A stretch of DNA of 28,411 nucleotides from Cyclostephanos tholiformis (GCA_036939975.1 JALLPB010000522.1:1-28411); one strand, 5' to 3'; positions 9,185-19,095 are shown, counted from the first letter of the stretch. Notes: generated by a model not told the origin, from the letters alone. Numbers and translations are program-made.

Positions 9185-10891
9185 TCAGCCGCGAGAAAAT
9201 ATATCATGCAACCGTTCGGCGGCATCGCACCCCGACAACGCCGCTCCCTCCAAACCGGGCGTGTAAGTAGACATCATGTCTCCCGCTTGAAATATCATTA
9301 TACCCTCGTCGCACAAGAACGATTCCCCACATCGCTCGACCTTAGTCGGGGCCATCGGATGACGCGCGGGATCGTATGGCACGCCGGATATGAATCGTCG
9401 CGTGGTAGAATCGTTAGTAAGTTGCCGATGACACGGCAAGGCAGAGCCCCACCGTTGGGCGTCGAGGTGGACGATGTTCGGCAGGGAGTAATCGTGTCGT
9501 GGCACATCTTCGTCCTCCTTGTCAATCGTTCCATCCCTCGAATGTCGTCGGAGCAGGGATACGAACGCATTGTACAGGTCCGGCCCGGGAACCGAGGCCA
9601 GGTATTCTTTCGATTGGGGTATAAATTCGCCTGTCCTTGGATCTTGCATGGGCGTTTCTTCGATCTTGGCCATGGCGTACTCGGGAGTGCTCACGATCGT
9701 CCTTGGAGGTTGCAGAGGAGAGGCCATCAATGAGGAATAATATTTTATTGTTTTTACGCACGACGTCGTAATAGTGGATGGAGAAAAAATAGTCACGACT
9801 CTCATACATATACATATACATATATCTCACCAACATTCATTCGACAAGCTACCATCCTTCATCCCTGACTTCGAGTTTGACCTAGCGGCGAACCATACAA
9901 TCGGATCATCGAACGACGACGCATCGAACGGTATGTCCGACCGCTCCACATCGAACGCGATCATCGCCGCGAAGAGAGGCACACGCGACGTAAAACGTTC
10001 GCGTACGGCCGATGCGAACGTTTCAGGTATGCCCGCGGAAGCTCGGTGCCATGAGTCGAAGGAACTGCTAGCATCGGTGAGTATGATCGCGTCATATCCC
10101 ATTTCCTCGCCGAGGACGTCGAATAATCGCGTTTCGTCGTCATCGTCGTCTTCGCCGCCGCCGCTGTCATTACCCCGACGCGATAGTCGTGCGATACTTT
10201 CGGCGGGCGTATCGTGATATGCCGCGACGCCAGACGTGCCCCACAACCTCCATTTGCCTCTTGACTTCTCCCCATCATCCCCCTCCGAAGTTCGCTCGAG
10301 TCTCGCCACCCTCGTCCCCTCGTAGATACGAAACGACAACGACGACGAGGATCCCGATGGACGACCCTTTTCCTTCCTCTTTTTAGCGATGATGGCATCG
10401 TCCAATATGCCACGTACGAATGTCTGCATCCCGTCCATCCCTACGTAGAACGGAGGTTTCGATGGCAATCCGAAGAACTCCACATCCGACGACATATCCG
10501 GCGGATGCGAGACGAAAATCCCATCCCACTCCCTGACGAGGCCCCTTGACATCCATTCGTCGACCATCGAGCGAAATTTCGTCGTATCCGCGCGGAAGAA
10601 TTGGCAGCCGTGATCCCACCTCATCGTCGTCACGTCATTCGCCTCGTCGTTGCAATTCGCATCCTCGCGGCCCGCACCGTCGTTTGTCTCGTCGCACGCC
10701 ACCGCCACCCCGCCGCCACCATCGGACCTCGTCCTCGAGCTCGCCCTCCCCCCGACTCCGCCCCGGCCCTGATCGAAGACGTGTATCGTCATGCCGACGT
10801 CATCGCGGTCGAGAAGGGTCCGGAATGCGGTGGCGCCGGCGATGCCGCACCCCACAATCGCGACTGCTTTATTCTCGGCGACGTCCGACAT
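9185..10891 (-). CDS. Renalase-like FAD-dependent amine oxidase, two exons
   Basis: The CDS joins exon 10891-9831 to exon 9701-9185 (525 residues). The intron at 9702-9830 starts GTGAG and ends CCAAG, and joining restores a smooth ECW-TIVSTPEYA reading as in this family. The N-terminus has the FAD-binding Rossmann motif GCGIAG (residues 14-19), then an acidic-ended strand (IHVFDQG), a GGR motif, and WDHGCQFFRADT, typical of renalase-like NAD(P)/FAD proteins. The C-terminus has the second FAD contact region (IMIFQAGD, then EGAALSG). Low-complexity inserts of Asp/Gly and Ser break up the domain and lengthen it beyond the usual 330-420 residues. No clear targeting peptide follows the ATG at 10891; the frame stays open upstream to 11077 but without an ATG. 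The substrate cannot be told; human renalase oxidises dihydro forms of NAD(P)H, and other members are amine oxidases. Confidence 0.82.
9802..9826. repeat. CATATA microsatellite inside the oxidase intron
   Basis: Alternating CATA/TATA units begin four bases inside the donor end of the intron (minus strand GTGAG at 9830-9826). A length change here would be spliced out and so tolerated. Confidence 0.6.
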
Positions 10892-11130
10892 GGTGTCTTG
10901 GTTGCCATACTCGAGTGAGCAAGCGACCCGATGGATGGCGTCGGTTGGGGAGGATGGAGGCCAATGATGACGACGATGACGCGGGGAACGACGATGAATA
11001 CGACGAAGATGGAGGATTCTTAACAATGAGCCTCGCCACCTCCCAACGAGGGGAAAAAAAAAAAATCGCCCCGCCAAAACCGGAGTGAAAATCCTGACGC
11101 GTTAAATTATTAGTTCCAAAGCTATATTAT
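10892..11130. promoter_or_regulatory. Upstream region of the amine oxidase gene
   Basis: About 240 bases upstream of the ATG. The first 150 are GC-rich with GACGAC runs and could be an untranslated leader. They end in an 11-A run (11054-11064 on the + strand), after which composition turns AT-rich towards the repeat block. No defined promoter motif is visible. Confidence 0.35.
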
Positions 11131-11271
11131 TAGACCACAATGGCGGTGCAGCACGATCAATGTCACTCTTAGGGAAATGGGTATTCCTTTAGCCCTTTTT
11201 AAGGGTAGCCTCAGGACACCCTTACAAACCCCAGATCAAAAAGGGCTAAAGGAATATTAACATGTGGTCTA
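11131..11271. mobile_element. 141-base foldback element, possible MITE
   Basis: The ends form a 9-base inverted repeat, TAGACCACA (11131-11139) and TGTGGTCTA (11263-11271). If TA is taken as the duplicated target, they fit a Tc1/mariner or Stowaway-type element. Nested inside is a perfect 19-base inverted repeat (11182-11200 and 11238-11256) and, within its loop, AAGGGT/ACCCTT (11201-11206 and 11217-11222). The whole could fold into a long hairpin. It has no coding capacity. It lies at the switch from GC-rich gene DNA to AT-rich repeats. Confidence 0.5.
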
Positions 11272-11588
11272 GTTATGATGGTCCCATTCTAGACAACCTC
11301 GCTGCCCATATGAAATACCTCTCCACCAAATCATCATTCTGGTATAGCATTGAGTCAAGCCATGACCATGAATTTCACCTCTCCAAACAATTGGGTACGT
11401 CCCCTGAGGCCTATAGTCACCTTCTGGAGGCAGCCAACCATGCTCAGTTGCAACCAAGCTTGTGTTTCTCCATAAAGGCAAAGACAGCGATGAAGTGGCA
11501 ACAATTATTTTACGGTGATCGTGATGGTAGATTTTCAACATATGACAGAGACAAACTTGAACATGACTCGAAGAAATTAGACTTGTAA
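11262..11588 (+). CDS. Hypothetical 108-residue open frame at the edge of the repeat block
   Basis: An ATG-initiated frame overlapping the right end of the foldback element. The protein is polar with no signal peptide, membrane segment or motif I recognise. It could be a small gene, a piece of a transposon protein, or chance. Nothing similar occurs elsewhere in the window. It is followed at once by TCA-rich low-complexity DNA. Confidence 0.25.
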   Translation: MWSSYDGPILDNLAAHMKYLSTKSSFWYSIESSHDHEFHLSKQLGTSPEAYSHLLEAANHAQLQPSLCFSIKAKTAMKWQQLFYGDRDGRFSTYDRDKLEHDSKKLDL

Positions 11589-11716
11589 TTGTCATCATCA
11601 TCATCATAATTGTCATCATCAATGTCATCAGTCTTCAGCATCATCATCGTCATCATCAGTCGTAATTTTGTCATGTCATTCTTGTCATTCTTGTAGTATC
11701 ATCATTGTCACCATAT
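11586..11716. repeat. TCATCA / TGTCAT low-complexity tract
   Basis: Degenerate runs of TCA and TGTCAT triplets fill the space between the open frame and the first satellite copy. It is a microsatellite-like spacer with no coding sign. Confidence 0.65.
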
Positions 11717-11726
11717 CAAATAAGTA

Positions 11727-13185
11727 ATGATGTGTTGACATGGTTGTGGCTGTACAATACTGTTCACTTCTTCTCCACATCCATATTGTATGTATAGAAA
11801 GTGTTTGAGCACATTCATATGCTGCGGATAGGCATTTGAGTGCACCCTTACACTGTTATTCTGCTGGCCAAGTTGACGAAAATTTGGGTAATCTGGGGAT
11901 GGCGGGGTAAAATAATGATATGTTGACATGGTTGATGCTGTAAAACTCCCCTCACTTCTCTTCTTCTCCACATCCATATTGTATATATAGAAGTGTTTGG
12001 GCACATTCATATGCTGTGGATAGGCATATGTATGCACCCTGCACTGTTAAACTGCAGGCCAAGTTGACCCAGATTTGGGTGATCTGGGGATGGTGGGGTG
12101 AAATAATGACGTGTTGACATGGTTGAGGCTGTACAACTCCCCTCACTTCTACTCCACATCCATGTCATATATATAGAAAGTGTTTGAGTATGTTCATATG
12201 CTGTGGATAGGCATATGGGTGCTCTCTTGCACTGTTACATTACTGGGCTGGCCGAGTTGACCCAGACCCAGATTTGGGTAATCTGGGGATGGGGGGGGTG
12301 AAATAATGATGTGTTGACATGGTTGAGGCTGTACGATTTCCCTCACTTCCTCTCCACATCCATATTGTATATATAGAAGTGTTTAAGCACATTCATAAGA
12401 TTCATATGCTGTGGATATGCATATGGATGCACCCTTACACTGTTACACTGCAAAGTTGACCCAGATTTGGGTAATCTGGGGATGTTGGGGTGAAATAATA
12501 TTGTGTTGTTATGGTTGAGGCTAAAGAATACCACTAATTTCTTCTTCACATCCATATTGTTTTAATAGAAAGTGTTTGATCTCATTCATATGCTGTGGAT
12601 AGGCATATGGGTGCACCCTTACTCTGTTATAATTGACCCAGATTTGGGTAATCTGGGGATGGTGGGGTGAAATAATGGCGTGTTGACATGATTGAGGCTG
12701 TACAATACCACTCATTTCTTCTCCACATCCATATTGTAGATACAGAAAGTGTTTGAGCCTTTTCATATGCCATAGATAGGCATATGGGTGCACACTTGCA
12801 CTGTTACATTACTAGGCTGGCCAAGTTGACCCAGATTTGCAAAATCTTAGGGGACTTCGTGACTATGAAATAATGACATGTTGACATGGTGCTGTAGAAT
12901 ACCACTAACTTCTTCTCCACATCCATACTGTATATATAGAAAGTGTTTGTGCATATTCATATGCCATAGATAGGCATATGAGTACACCCTTGCACTGTTA
13001 CACTGCTGGCCAAGTTGACCCAATTTTGGGTAATCTTGGGGTGGTGGGGTAAAATAATGACATGTTGTCATGGCTGAGGCCATAGTAGAATACTGCTCAC
13101 TTCTTCTCCATTTCCATATTGTATAAGTGGAAAGTGTTTGAGCTTGTTCATATGCTGTGTATAGACATATTGGTGAAAGCAATAT
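11727..13185. repeat. Satellite array 1: about eight tandem 177-200 base monomers
   Basis: Using the anchor GTTGACATGG, copies start at 11734, 11922, 12113, 12313, 12505 (variant), 12682, 12880 and 13064, giving spacings of 188, 191, 200, 192, 177, 198 and 184. Every monomer has a CACATCCATATTGTA-like core (one reads TTTCC for CATCC) and a TGCACCCTT-like segment. Most also have dyad A (CATATGC, nine bases, GCATATG) and dyad B (CCCAGATT, five bases, AATCTGGG). The open frames seen on the minus strand across copies encode the same peptide words (YAYPQHMN, YIQYGCGEE) but are broken by stops and shifts, so this is non-coding satellite DNA. The period is close to one nucleosome repeat. Confidence 0.88.
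12008..12030. other. Satellite dyad A (representative copy)
   Basis: CATATGC and GCATATG flank a nine-base loop. Perfect arms occur at 12008, 12195, 12403, 12587, 12764, 12958 and 15053; degraded arms occur at 11816, 13149, 14860 and 15614. In the copies at 12764 and 12958 the loop sequence differs while the arms are intact. Confidence 0.75.
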
Positions 13186-13254
13186 GAAACTTATGAACAA
13201 AGAAGGTTAAGGCAGATTACATAAAATACATTGAGGTGTAATTGCTGTTGAAGC

Positions 13255-13400
13255 TGTTCAACTCCATCTCCTGCAGGCTGCATCTCACATAGATCTAAAT
13301 ATATATTGTGTGTTTGAGCAGTTGTGAATGCAGTCAGCACTCATTTGGGTGCACCCTTACAACAAAGTAAGACCTGTGAAGTTGGGAAAAACTTTTTTAT
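13255..13400. repeat. Strongly diverged satellite copy
   Basis: GCTGTTCAACTCC, then an ATATTGT and GTGTTTGAGCA segment, CATTTGGGTGCACCCTTAC and GAAGTTGG follow in the same order as in the regular monomer, but with many differences and no intact dyads. It lies just past array 1 and looks like an older, decaying edge monomer. Confidence 0.6.
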
Positions 13401-14774
13401 TTTTTATTTTTTATTTTTCTCTATGGGAAGAGAGTGGAAAATATGACTCATGAATTAGTATTGATTCCTCAGTACAATTTTTAGTGATTCACAGTGAAAA
13501 GATTTTGGCCAAAAAAGGATGCTACATACTGCAAGATGTTTTGCTCTTCATTTTTGGGAGGTGGTGCCTCCTCCTCATGCCTTTATTCCACATACCTACT
13601 CAAGGACCAGTAGATATTATTAGAGTGGGTGTAAGCTGAAAATTTGGGGGGAAATCTGGGGGATCGCCCGGGGGGTCAGTGGGGTATCCATGGAATTTAG
13701 GTTTGCGGCCTTAAATTATCCCCCCCACTCTATACATATGGAATGCTAAATATCATAGATTTAGGAGAAAACTTACAACCTAGGAATAATACAAAATTCT
13801 AAGATGACCAAAACAACAATGACATTGATGACAAAATGACAATGTGATGATGATGATGAAAGAGGGGGAGAGGGGTAATGGCAGTAGGGGGGGGAAGGCA
13901 ATGATGCTGGATTTCATTGTGCAATGATGTCAATGATGATGGTGAGGCAAGGAGCGAAGGATGAGGATGGGGGTGTGAGGAGGAGGTGGTGGGAGGAGGA
14001 GGAGCTTTGGACAATTGCGATTCCTTTGCCTGCAAGCAATCATCCGACCGACTCCTCCCCCACCTGTAATGACTAGCACTCCCCTACCAATGGGCCATAA
14101 AAAGTGTAGGAATGACATTGACCTGTCTGTGACATTTTCTGGATGATGACGATGCGTATATGTTATGTCCCCATCTCTCTTGTGCCCTTGGGGTGGGTCA
14201 GAAGATGGGTTAGATATTACTAACCCATTTGTTGTGAAATCTATGCAAGCATTGTTGACAGAGCTAACTTATTTATTTAGTTTTGATTATCAGCTCAAAG
14301 TAAAAGATATAGCAAAGCACGATCATGTTGTTTGCTACGTTAGAGTTCCTATAAAGTCAAGCAATTGATCCTTCCAAAATGACAAAGAATGGCTTGATGC
14401 CGCCATCTGAATATCCAGATCCAAACACAAGGGCACATTTGAATCTGTCTATTATTGCCAATATAAAGATTCTGTATTGGCTGCTTGTGAGACCCAGAAG
14501 ATACCAATAGGTGAACCTATAAGTGCAATGGCATTCACTGCAATGCTACATGTCAGTAAGGTTAGTGGCATGGGAGAAAGGGAATTAAAGAAACATCTCC
14601 GCTCCTTTGTGTAGACTTTTGTTATTATTAGGGAAGGAATGCTCATATACAATCACTCTATTCAATGTGGTGTCATCGTACAACCCAAATAATTCTTGCC
14701 TTTTCAGACTCAATATTTAGGGTTGCATGTAGCTGGGGTATGGGGTAGTTAGTCTAAAAAAACCAAAAATTATT
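13401..14774. other. Unassigned AT-rich insert between satellite arrays
   Basis: This opens with a T-rich ATTTTTT run (from about 13393). At 13621-13732 lies a short element bounded by TAGAGTGGG and CCCACTCTA. 13840-14000 is GATGATG/GGGAG low complexity. From about 14165 come short broken open frames on the + strand, the longest 67 codons (14165-14368), then fragments such as AMAFTAMLHVSKVSG in other frames. These could be remains of a transposon protein, but I cannot place the family. Confidence 0.4.
13621..13732. mobile_element. 112-base element with 9-base terminal inverted repeats
   Basis: TAGAGTGGG at 13621-13629 pairs with CCCACTCTA at 13724-13732. The interior alternates AAATTT and G/C-run segments and has no coding sequence. 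It could be a small MITE, but the repeat is short and no clear target duplication is visible. Confidence 0.3.
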
Positions 14775-15141
14775 CGGGTTGATACGGTTGAGACTATACA
14801 ACTCCCATCACATCTTCTCCACGTCCATATTGTATGTGTGAAAAGTGTTTGGTCACATTCATTTTCTGTGGATAGGCATATGGGGGCACTCTTACACTGT
14901 TACATTTGTGGGCTGGCAAAATTTACCCTGATTTGGGCAATCTGGGGATAGTGGGGTAAAGTAATGATGTGTTGACATGGTTGAGGCTGTACAACTCCCC
15001 TCACTTCTTCTCCACATCCATATTGTATATATAGAAAGTGTTTGATCTCATTCATATGCTGTGGATAGGCATATGGGTGCACCCGTACACTGTTACACTG
15101 CTGGCCAAGTTAACCCAGATTTGGGTAATCTGGGTATGGTG
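14775..15141. repeat. Satellite array 2: about two monomers
   Basis: The first monomer starts near GATACGGTTGAG (14780), the second at GTTGACATGG 14971, about 193 bases later. The first has dyad A with a damaged left arm (14860); the second has perfect dyads (15053-15075, and CCCAGATT at about 15115). The orientation is the same as in array 1. It ends inside dyad B's flank at ATCTGGGTATGGTG. Confidence 0.85.
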
Positions 15142-15500
15142 TGTATGTGTTAACTGAGTCATCGATGGGGGGGGGGCTTTTCCAATACTAGAGCTTACCA
15201 AAGCTCGCTGGACGTGCTGCCTCCATCTGGACGTCTCATAACTATAGTTAAAGGGCTAGGTCAAAATCACACAAACAATACCACTTCACCCACCTACCAA
15301 ACAGCCTTCCCCCACACAAAAGTCCATCTCACAAGGGCTGGCGACATGCATTAGCATCAGACCCAGTTGCGTCGGAGATGCCCGTATGTTGTTGCCCTCT
15401 AGTAGCCCACGGGAGGATGGGGGTATGGAGTGGCTATTCAGTGTCTACCGATCCAGTTGCATCGTAGGCATCCAATCCATTTCCTGCTCCCACCACTACT
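15142..15500. mobile_element. 359-base insertion between two satellite halves
   Basis: Satellite sequence stops at ATCTGGGTATGGTG (15128-15141) and resumes at ATCTGGGGATGGTG (15501-15514), so the same 14 bases flank the insert with one mismatch, like a target-site duplication. The insert has a G run near 15166-15176 and two diverged internal repeats (CCAGTTGCGTCGGAGATGCC near 15363 and CCAGTTGCATCGTAGGCATC near 15453). It has no open frame of note. It could be a SINE-like or other non-autonomous element, but no A/B boxes or poly(A) end are evident. Confidence 0.4.
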
Positions 15501-15756
15501 ATCTGGGGATGGTGGGGTAAAGTAATGATGTCTTGACATGATTGAGGCTGTACAATACTGCTCACTTCTTCTCCACATTTATGTTGTATATCTAGAAAGT
15601 GTTTGAGTACATTCCTATGCTGTGAATAGGCATATGAGTGTACTCTTACACTGCTATGCTGGATAAATTGACCCAGATTTGGGTAATCTGGGGAAGGTGG
15701 GATGAAATAATGATGTGTTGACATGGTTGAGGCTGTAGAATACCACTCACTTCTTG
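15501..15756. repeat. Satellite array 3: about 1.3 monomers
   Basis: GTTGACATGG-type anchors lie at 15532 (CTTGACATG) and 15717, spaced 185. Dyad A at 15614-15636 has one damaged arm. The second monomer is cut off at CACTTCTT (15754), after which unrelated DNA begins. A remnant containing the next part of the monomer is found 3.3 kb away at 19,109. Confidence 0.8.
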
Positions 15757-17159
15757 ACCAATGCCCTATTTTTCTCGTCTCTTGAGTTATTTATGGGGGC
15801 GATGCAATTCTGTCCATGCCGCATAGTTGTTTGGCTTGGCTCAGCCACGTGATGTGAAGGCAGGATGAGGCTGCAGTCTACATCATGCCCCCCACCCCTC
15901 CCCCAAGATTGAGTCAAAATGAGCGCCAATGCCAAAATTCAAGTGGACAGGTGGACACAAGCTCCTGAAGCCCTCTCATCTCCTCTCTTGAGGGGGGGGT
16001 GATTAACATGTGATTTCTTGAGAAGGGAGGAAGCCCTTGTCTTTTTTTGTTGGCCAATTTATCATGAAATTGAGTGACAATCAAATATATATTTGAGAAG
16101 ATGAAATTTAAGAATCTAAAACAAAAAAATGATTCCACCCCACTGTCATCCAACTTCGATGCCCCCAATGCTGAGATTTCACCCAAGCTTTCCCCCTGGC
16201 CAGGTATTGTATCATATCCCATCTAAGTTTTCTCTTTCATTTTTATTCTATACATCTATCTAACATTGATTTGCATCTACCTCACTGTACATTCCTAAAT
16301 CATCTCTTTCTTGTTGACAATCAAAAGCCCACTGTTTGTCTAACTTCTGTCCAGCATCTTCACAGCATCAGAGGTGGGATCCCAGCCAGCTCCATATGGT
16401 AGGAGAGCGGCCATTTTCATAGTTGTGAGGTGTGGTTCTGTTTTTGAGGATAAAATCTTGTTTTGCAATAGGACCCATTAGTCTCATTTTTTGGGAGTCT
16501 CATTTTTTGACTGGTAGCATGTTCTCTGCTCTCATGCATGCGCACTAACCATGAAATGAAAAATAATTCACTTCCCCCATCTGCCAAATTTGATACCATT
16601 CTCAGTGACTGGACTTCCGGGAACATCGCCCCCTCCCCCCAACATATCAAAATGTCCCACAGTGTCAGTGCGGCTCTCCATTGACAACGATAGCAGCTAG
16701 ATGCCCTTGACATTGAGTATTATTCCACTGCACTTTGCCTCCACACAGTTTTTTTGCAGAGTCAAAACCCCCACCACACCATGCTGCTGAGGCTCAGAAC
16801 AAAGAAGAGGACAATAGTTATTAAGTATCTATTGCTGCATAGCCTTCTGCATTCTGCTGAGATGGATTTTGAGGAGTGAATCCTTAGGAACTGATTTGCC
16901 ACACACATGGAAAAGTATACACATGGAAAAGTATAGAGTATCAACAATCCGGAAAAATTGAGTTGTCATAGGATATTTCAACAGAGAAAGAGCTGGGAAG
17001 ATTTTAGCACATCTTTGACTGATCGCCAATCTTAGATTTGCTTTGGGAGAGAATCTAGGGCAATGTTGGAAAGGGGACATTCAAAGTGAGGATTACTTTC
17101 ATGAACAACTAGACAACCCCCTAGCTTCCCCTGATTCTGTAACAATATGTTGACTTAGG
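15757..17159. other. Unassigned repeat-block DNA upstream of the transposase remnant
   Basis: AT-rich with scattered C and G runs. The longest open frames (102 codons at 15914-16222 and 98 codons at 16417-16713, both minus) have no recognisable domain and coding-unlike composition. Two copies of ACACATGGAAAAGTATA sit side by side near 16905-16935. The 5' part of the Harbinger-type element may start here, but its terminal repeat was not found. Confidence 0.35.
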
Positions 17160-18286
17160 AGACTGGAAAAGGCTCACTTTATTCAAGATGGTAGATTTAT
17201 TTGTGGTGAAGTGAAGCTAGCAATCACATTGCACATGCTTGCTTGGGGGTCTTATTTAGATCTCGGTCTTCTCTTTGGGACAGGGACATCATACCCATAT
17301 GAAATTTTTCGTGTGGTCATATGTGACTGTATCTGCCAAGATATGCTAGTCAATAGTCAATGTGAGTGGCATCAACTATTGCAATGATGAAGATGATGAA
17401 GAAAAAATGGAGGCCGTAGCATGTGACTTGAGCAATGATTCAAATCATCTGTTTGGTGGGTGTATTTGGGCTCTTGATGGTTGGATTGTGAAAATTTGAC
17501 AGCCAAGCAAGAGAGACATTTTGAGTAACCCAAAATCATTTGATAGTCGAAAGGAATTCCATGGCATTAGTGTTCAGGCAATTGTGGACAGAAAGAAGCG
17601 CATCCCTTTCCTAGCATTGAGTCATGAGGGGCTGAGCATGACTCAACTGCATTTAAGAGAACTGGCCTCTATTTGTGGTTATTGGATAATCGATGGTGAC
17701 TGGAAAAAAGGTTACTACTTCCTTGGGGACTCTGCATATGCATTGCATCAATTTCTTATCACCCCCTATGATAATGCTATGCATAGCACACCCAAAGATA
17801 ACTTCAATTTCTTTCATTCATCCTCAAGAATCATTGTGGAATGTTACTCTTGAGGATGAATGCTAAATCACATTCAGTGAAATTGATTTACATTGGGGCA
17901 TTTTGTGGTGGCCATTAAATTTTTCATTGGCATTGAATTGAAAGGTAATTGATGCATGCATGCAACTCCATAATTTCATTGTTGACTTTTGGGAACATAT
18001 CCAATCTGAATCAATAATAGAACTAGAAGATAGATCAGTGTTTGATGATGAATGTCGTTGGTTCTTATCCATTAATTTGAATGATGAGTATGAAGGAGGA
18101 GTACATGGAGGGGAGGAAGATAGTCATTGTAGTGAGAACTTTGAACCAGTCCAGGGTGGTCGTCCAGGTTGGAAAGAGACTGAGAGTGAAGTAGTGGGGA
18201 AACAATGGCAAGATAAAATCTGTGATGAAATAAAAAAACATCAACTTATTTGTCCAGCAAGCAATTGGTTCTGCTTGAATAATTGA
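17160..18286 (+). pseudogene. Degenerate PIF/Harbinger DDE transposase
   Basis: Pieces in successive frames line up with Harbinger transposases: GEVKLAITLHMLAWGSYLDL, then after a frame shift near 17,380 GCIWALDGWIVKI (first catalytic Asp), then FHGISVQAIVDRKKRI, YFLGDSAYAL (second Asp), FLITPYDNAMHST, NFFHSSSRIIVEC (catalytic Glu), EIDLHWGILWWPLNFS and DACMQLHNFIVDFWEHIQ. At least three breaks are visible: a frame shift near 17,380, TGA at 17497-17499, and stops plus a frame-disrupting insertion after 17,845. The last piece runs open to 18286. In intact elements this nuclear enzyme cuts and pastes the transposon with a 3-base target. This copy cannot make a working protein. Confidence 0.88.
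17815..17862. repeat. 15-base inverted repeat within the transposase remnant
   Basis: CATTCATCCTCAAGA (17815-17829) is the exact reverse complement of 17848-17862. The right arm lies where the protein should continue from VEC, in an apparent extra stretch that breaks the frame. This fits an insertion copied from the opposite strand nearby. Confidence 0.6.
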
Positions 18287-18289
18287 ACC

Positions 18290-18790
18290 TATGATAATTA
18301 ATAAATAACATTTTCAGCCACCTAATCACTCAATCAGAACCATCAGATGAAGAGTCTTCTTTGTCTTGTTCACCATCACTTGTTTACATTGATTCTTCCA
18401 TCCTTTTCATCTTGCTTTTCAATTGCTGTTTGCTATTTTTTATCATCTTTTAAATGGCTTTGACTTTGATTTCTGCAACCTTGGAATGGTTGGATGCATT
18501 GTTGGTAGTCTCTTCATAAGTTTCTGTTTTTTTCATTTTGTGTTGTCAGGTCATCTTCAAAATTCTTGATTAGCCACTGAGTCTGTTCACTATCATTCAT
18601 GTTGCCTTCATGATTGGCTCCGGTGCTGATATCCATGTCCCCTTTTAGTAATGCTAGGATCTCCCTCTGGTTTTCACTTGATACTTTTCTTGACGCTGCA
18701 AGGTCTCTCATTTTGCTCCTATTTTTCCCATCTCATTCTCAATGCTGGATCTCTGTCATCTTGGTGTTGTTCCCAAGGAAAACCTGCTTA
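18290..18790 (-). pseudogene. Decayed second ORF facing the transposase
   Basis: On the minus strand a 65-codon frame (18711-18514) begins MRDLAASRKVSSENQREILA. Frame-shifted continuations are rich in K, E, Q and R down to about 18,300, with fragments such as KSKPFK and KARWKGWKNQ. PIF/Harbinger elements usually carry a second, often Myb-like ORF, and tail-to-tail placement with the transposase fits. I see no clear Myb signature, so this rests on position and on the charged, helical look. Confidence 0.4.
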
Positions 18791-18924
18791 TGCAACCCTC
18801 ATCATCATCATCATCTCTGCCACCATAGGTCTCACCAATACAAACATTACCTGGTAATTGATCCTTCTTGTCAACAAACACATATCCCCATCTTGTGTGG
18901 GTCACGCACGATCACAAAGAAAAA
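18791..18924. other. Unassigned spacer before the cruciform repeat
   Basis: Short AT-rich stretch with a TCATCATCATCATC run near 18,800. It contains no gene and may be the end of the Harbinger-derived segment. Confidence 0.3.
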
Positions 18925-19095
18925 ATAGTACCACAAATAGTACCACAAATAGTACCTTAATTCGAGTACCACAAATAGTACCACAAATAGTACTTTAAAC
19001 CTCCTCAAAAATAGCTTTTTTTTCAGAGGTTTAGGATAGCATTTGTGGTACTATTTGTGGTACTCAAAATAGTACCCAAAATAGTACCAAAATAG
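18925..19095. repeat. Cruciform-forming repeat built on AGTACCACAAAT
   Basis: The left half carries tandem units of AGTACCACAAAT (from 18928 and again from 18965). The right half carries their reverse complement, followed by direct AATAGTACC units. The longest perfect arms are 25 bases (18964-18988 and 19041-19065). A second 8-base pair, TAAACCTC/GAGGTTTA, lies inside (18996-19003 and 19026-19033) and an A-run/T-run closes the loop. It may be a foldback transposon or the terminal structure of a larger element. Confidence 0.7.

Noticed and set aside
11708..13200. A family of repeated minus-strand open frames with shared peptide words (YAYPQHMN, YIQYGCGEE), as if a repeat protein were encoded
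   Set aside because: The frames are copies of the satellite monomer. They start and stop at different points, shift frame between copies, and monomer lengths are not multiples of three, so coding is not maintained.
11727..15756. Regularly spaced repeats that could suggest a CRISPR array
   Set aside because: The whole 177-200 base unit is repeated, not a short repeat with unique spacers. There are no cas genes, and the setting is a eukaryotic genome.
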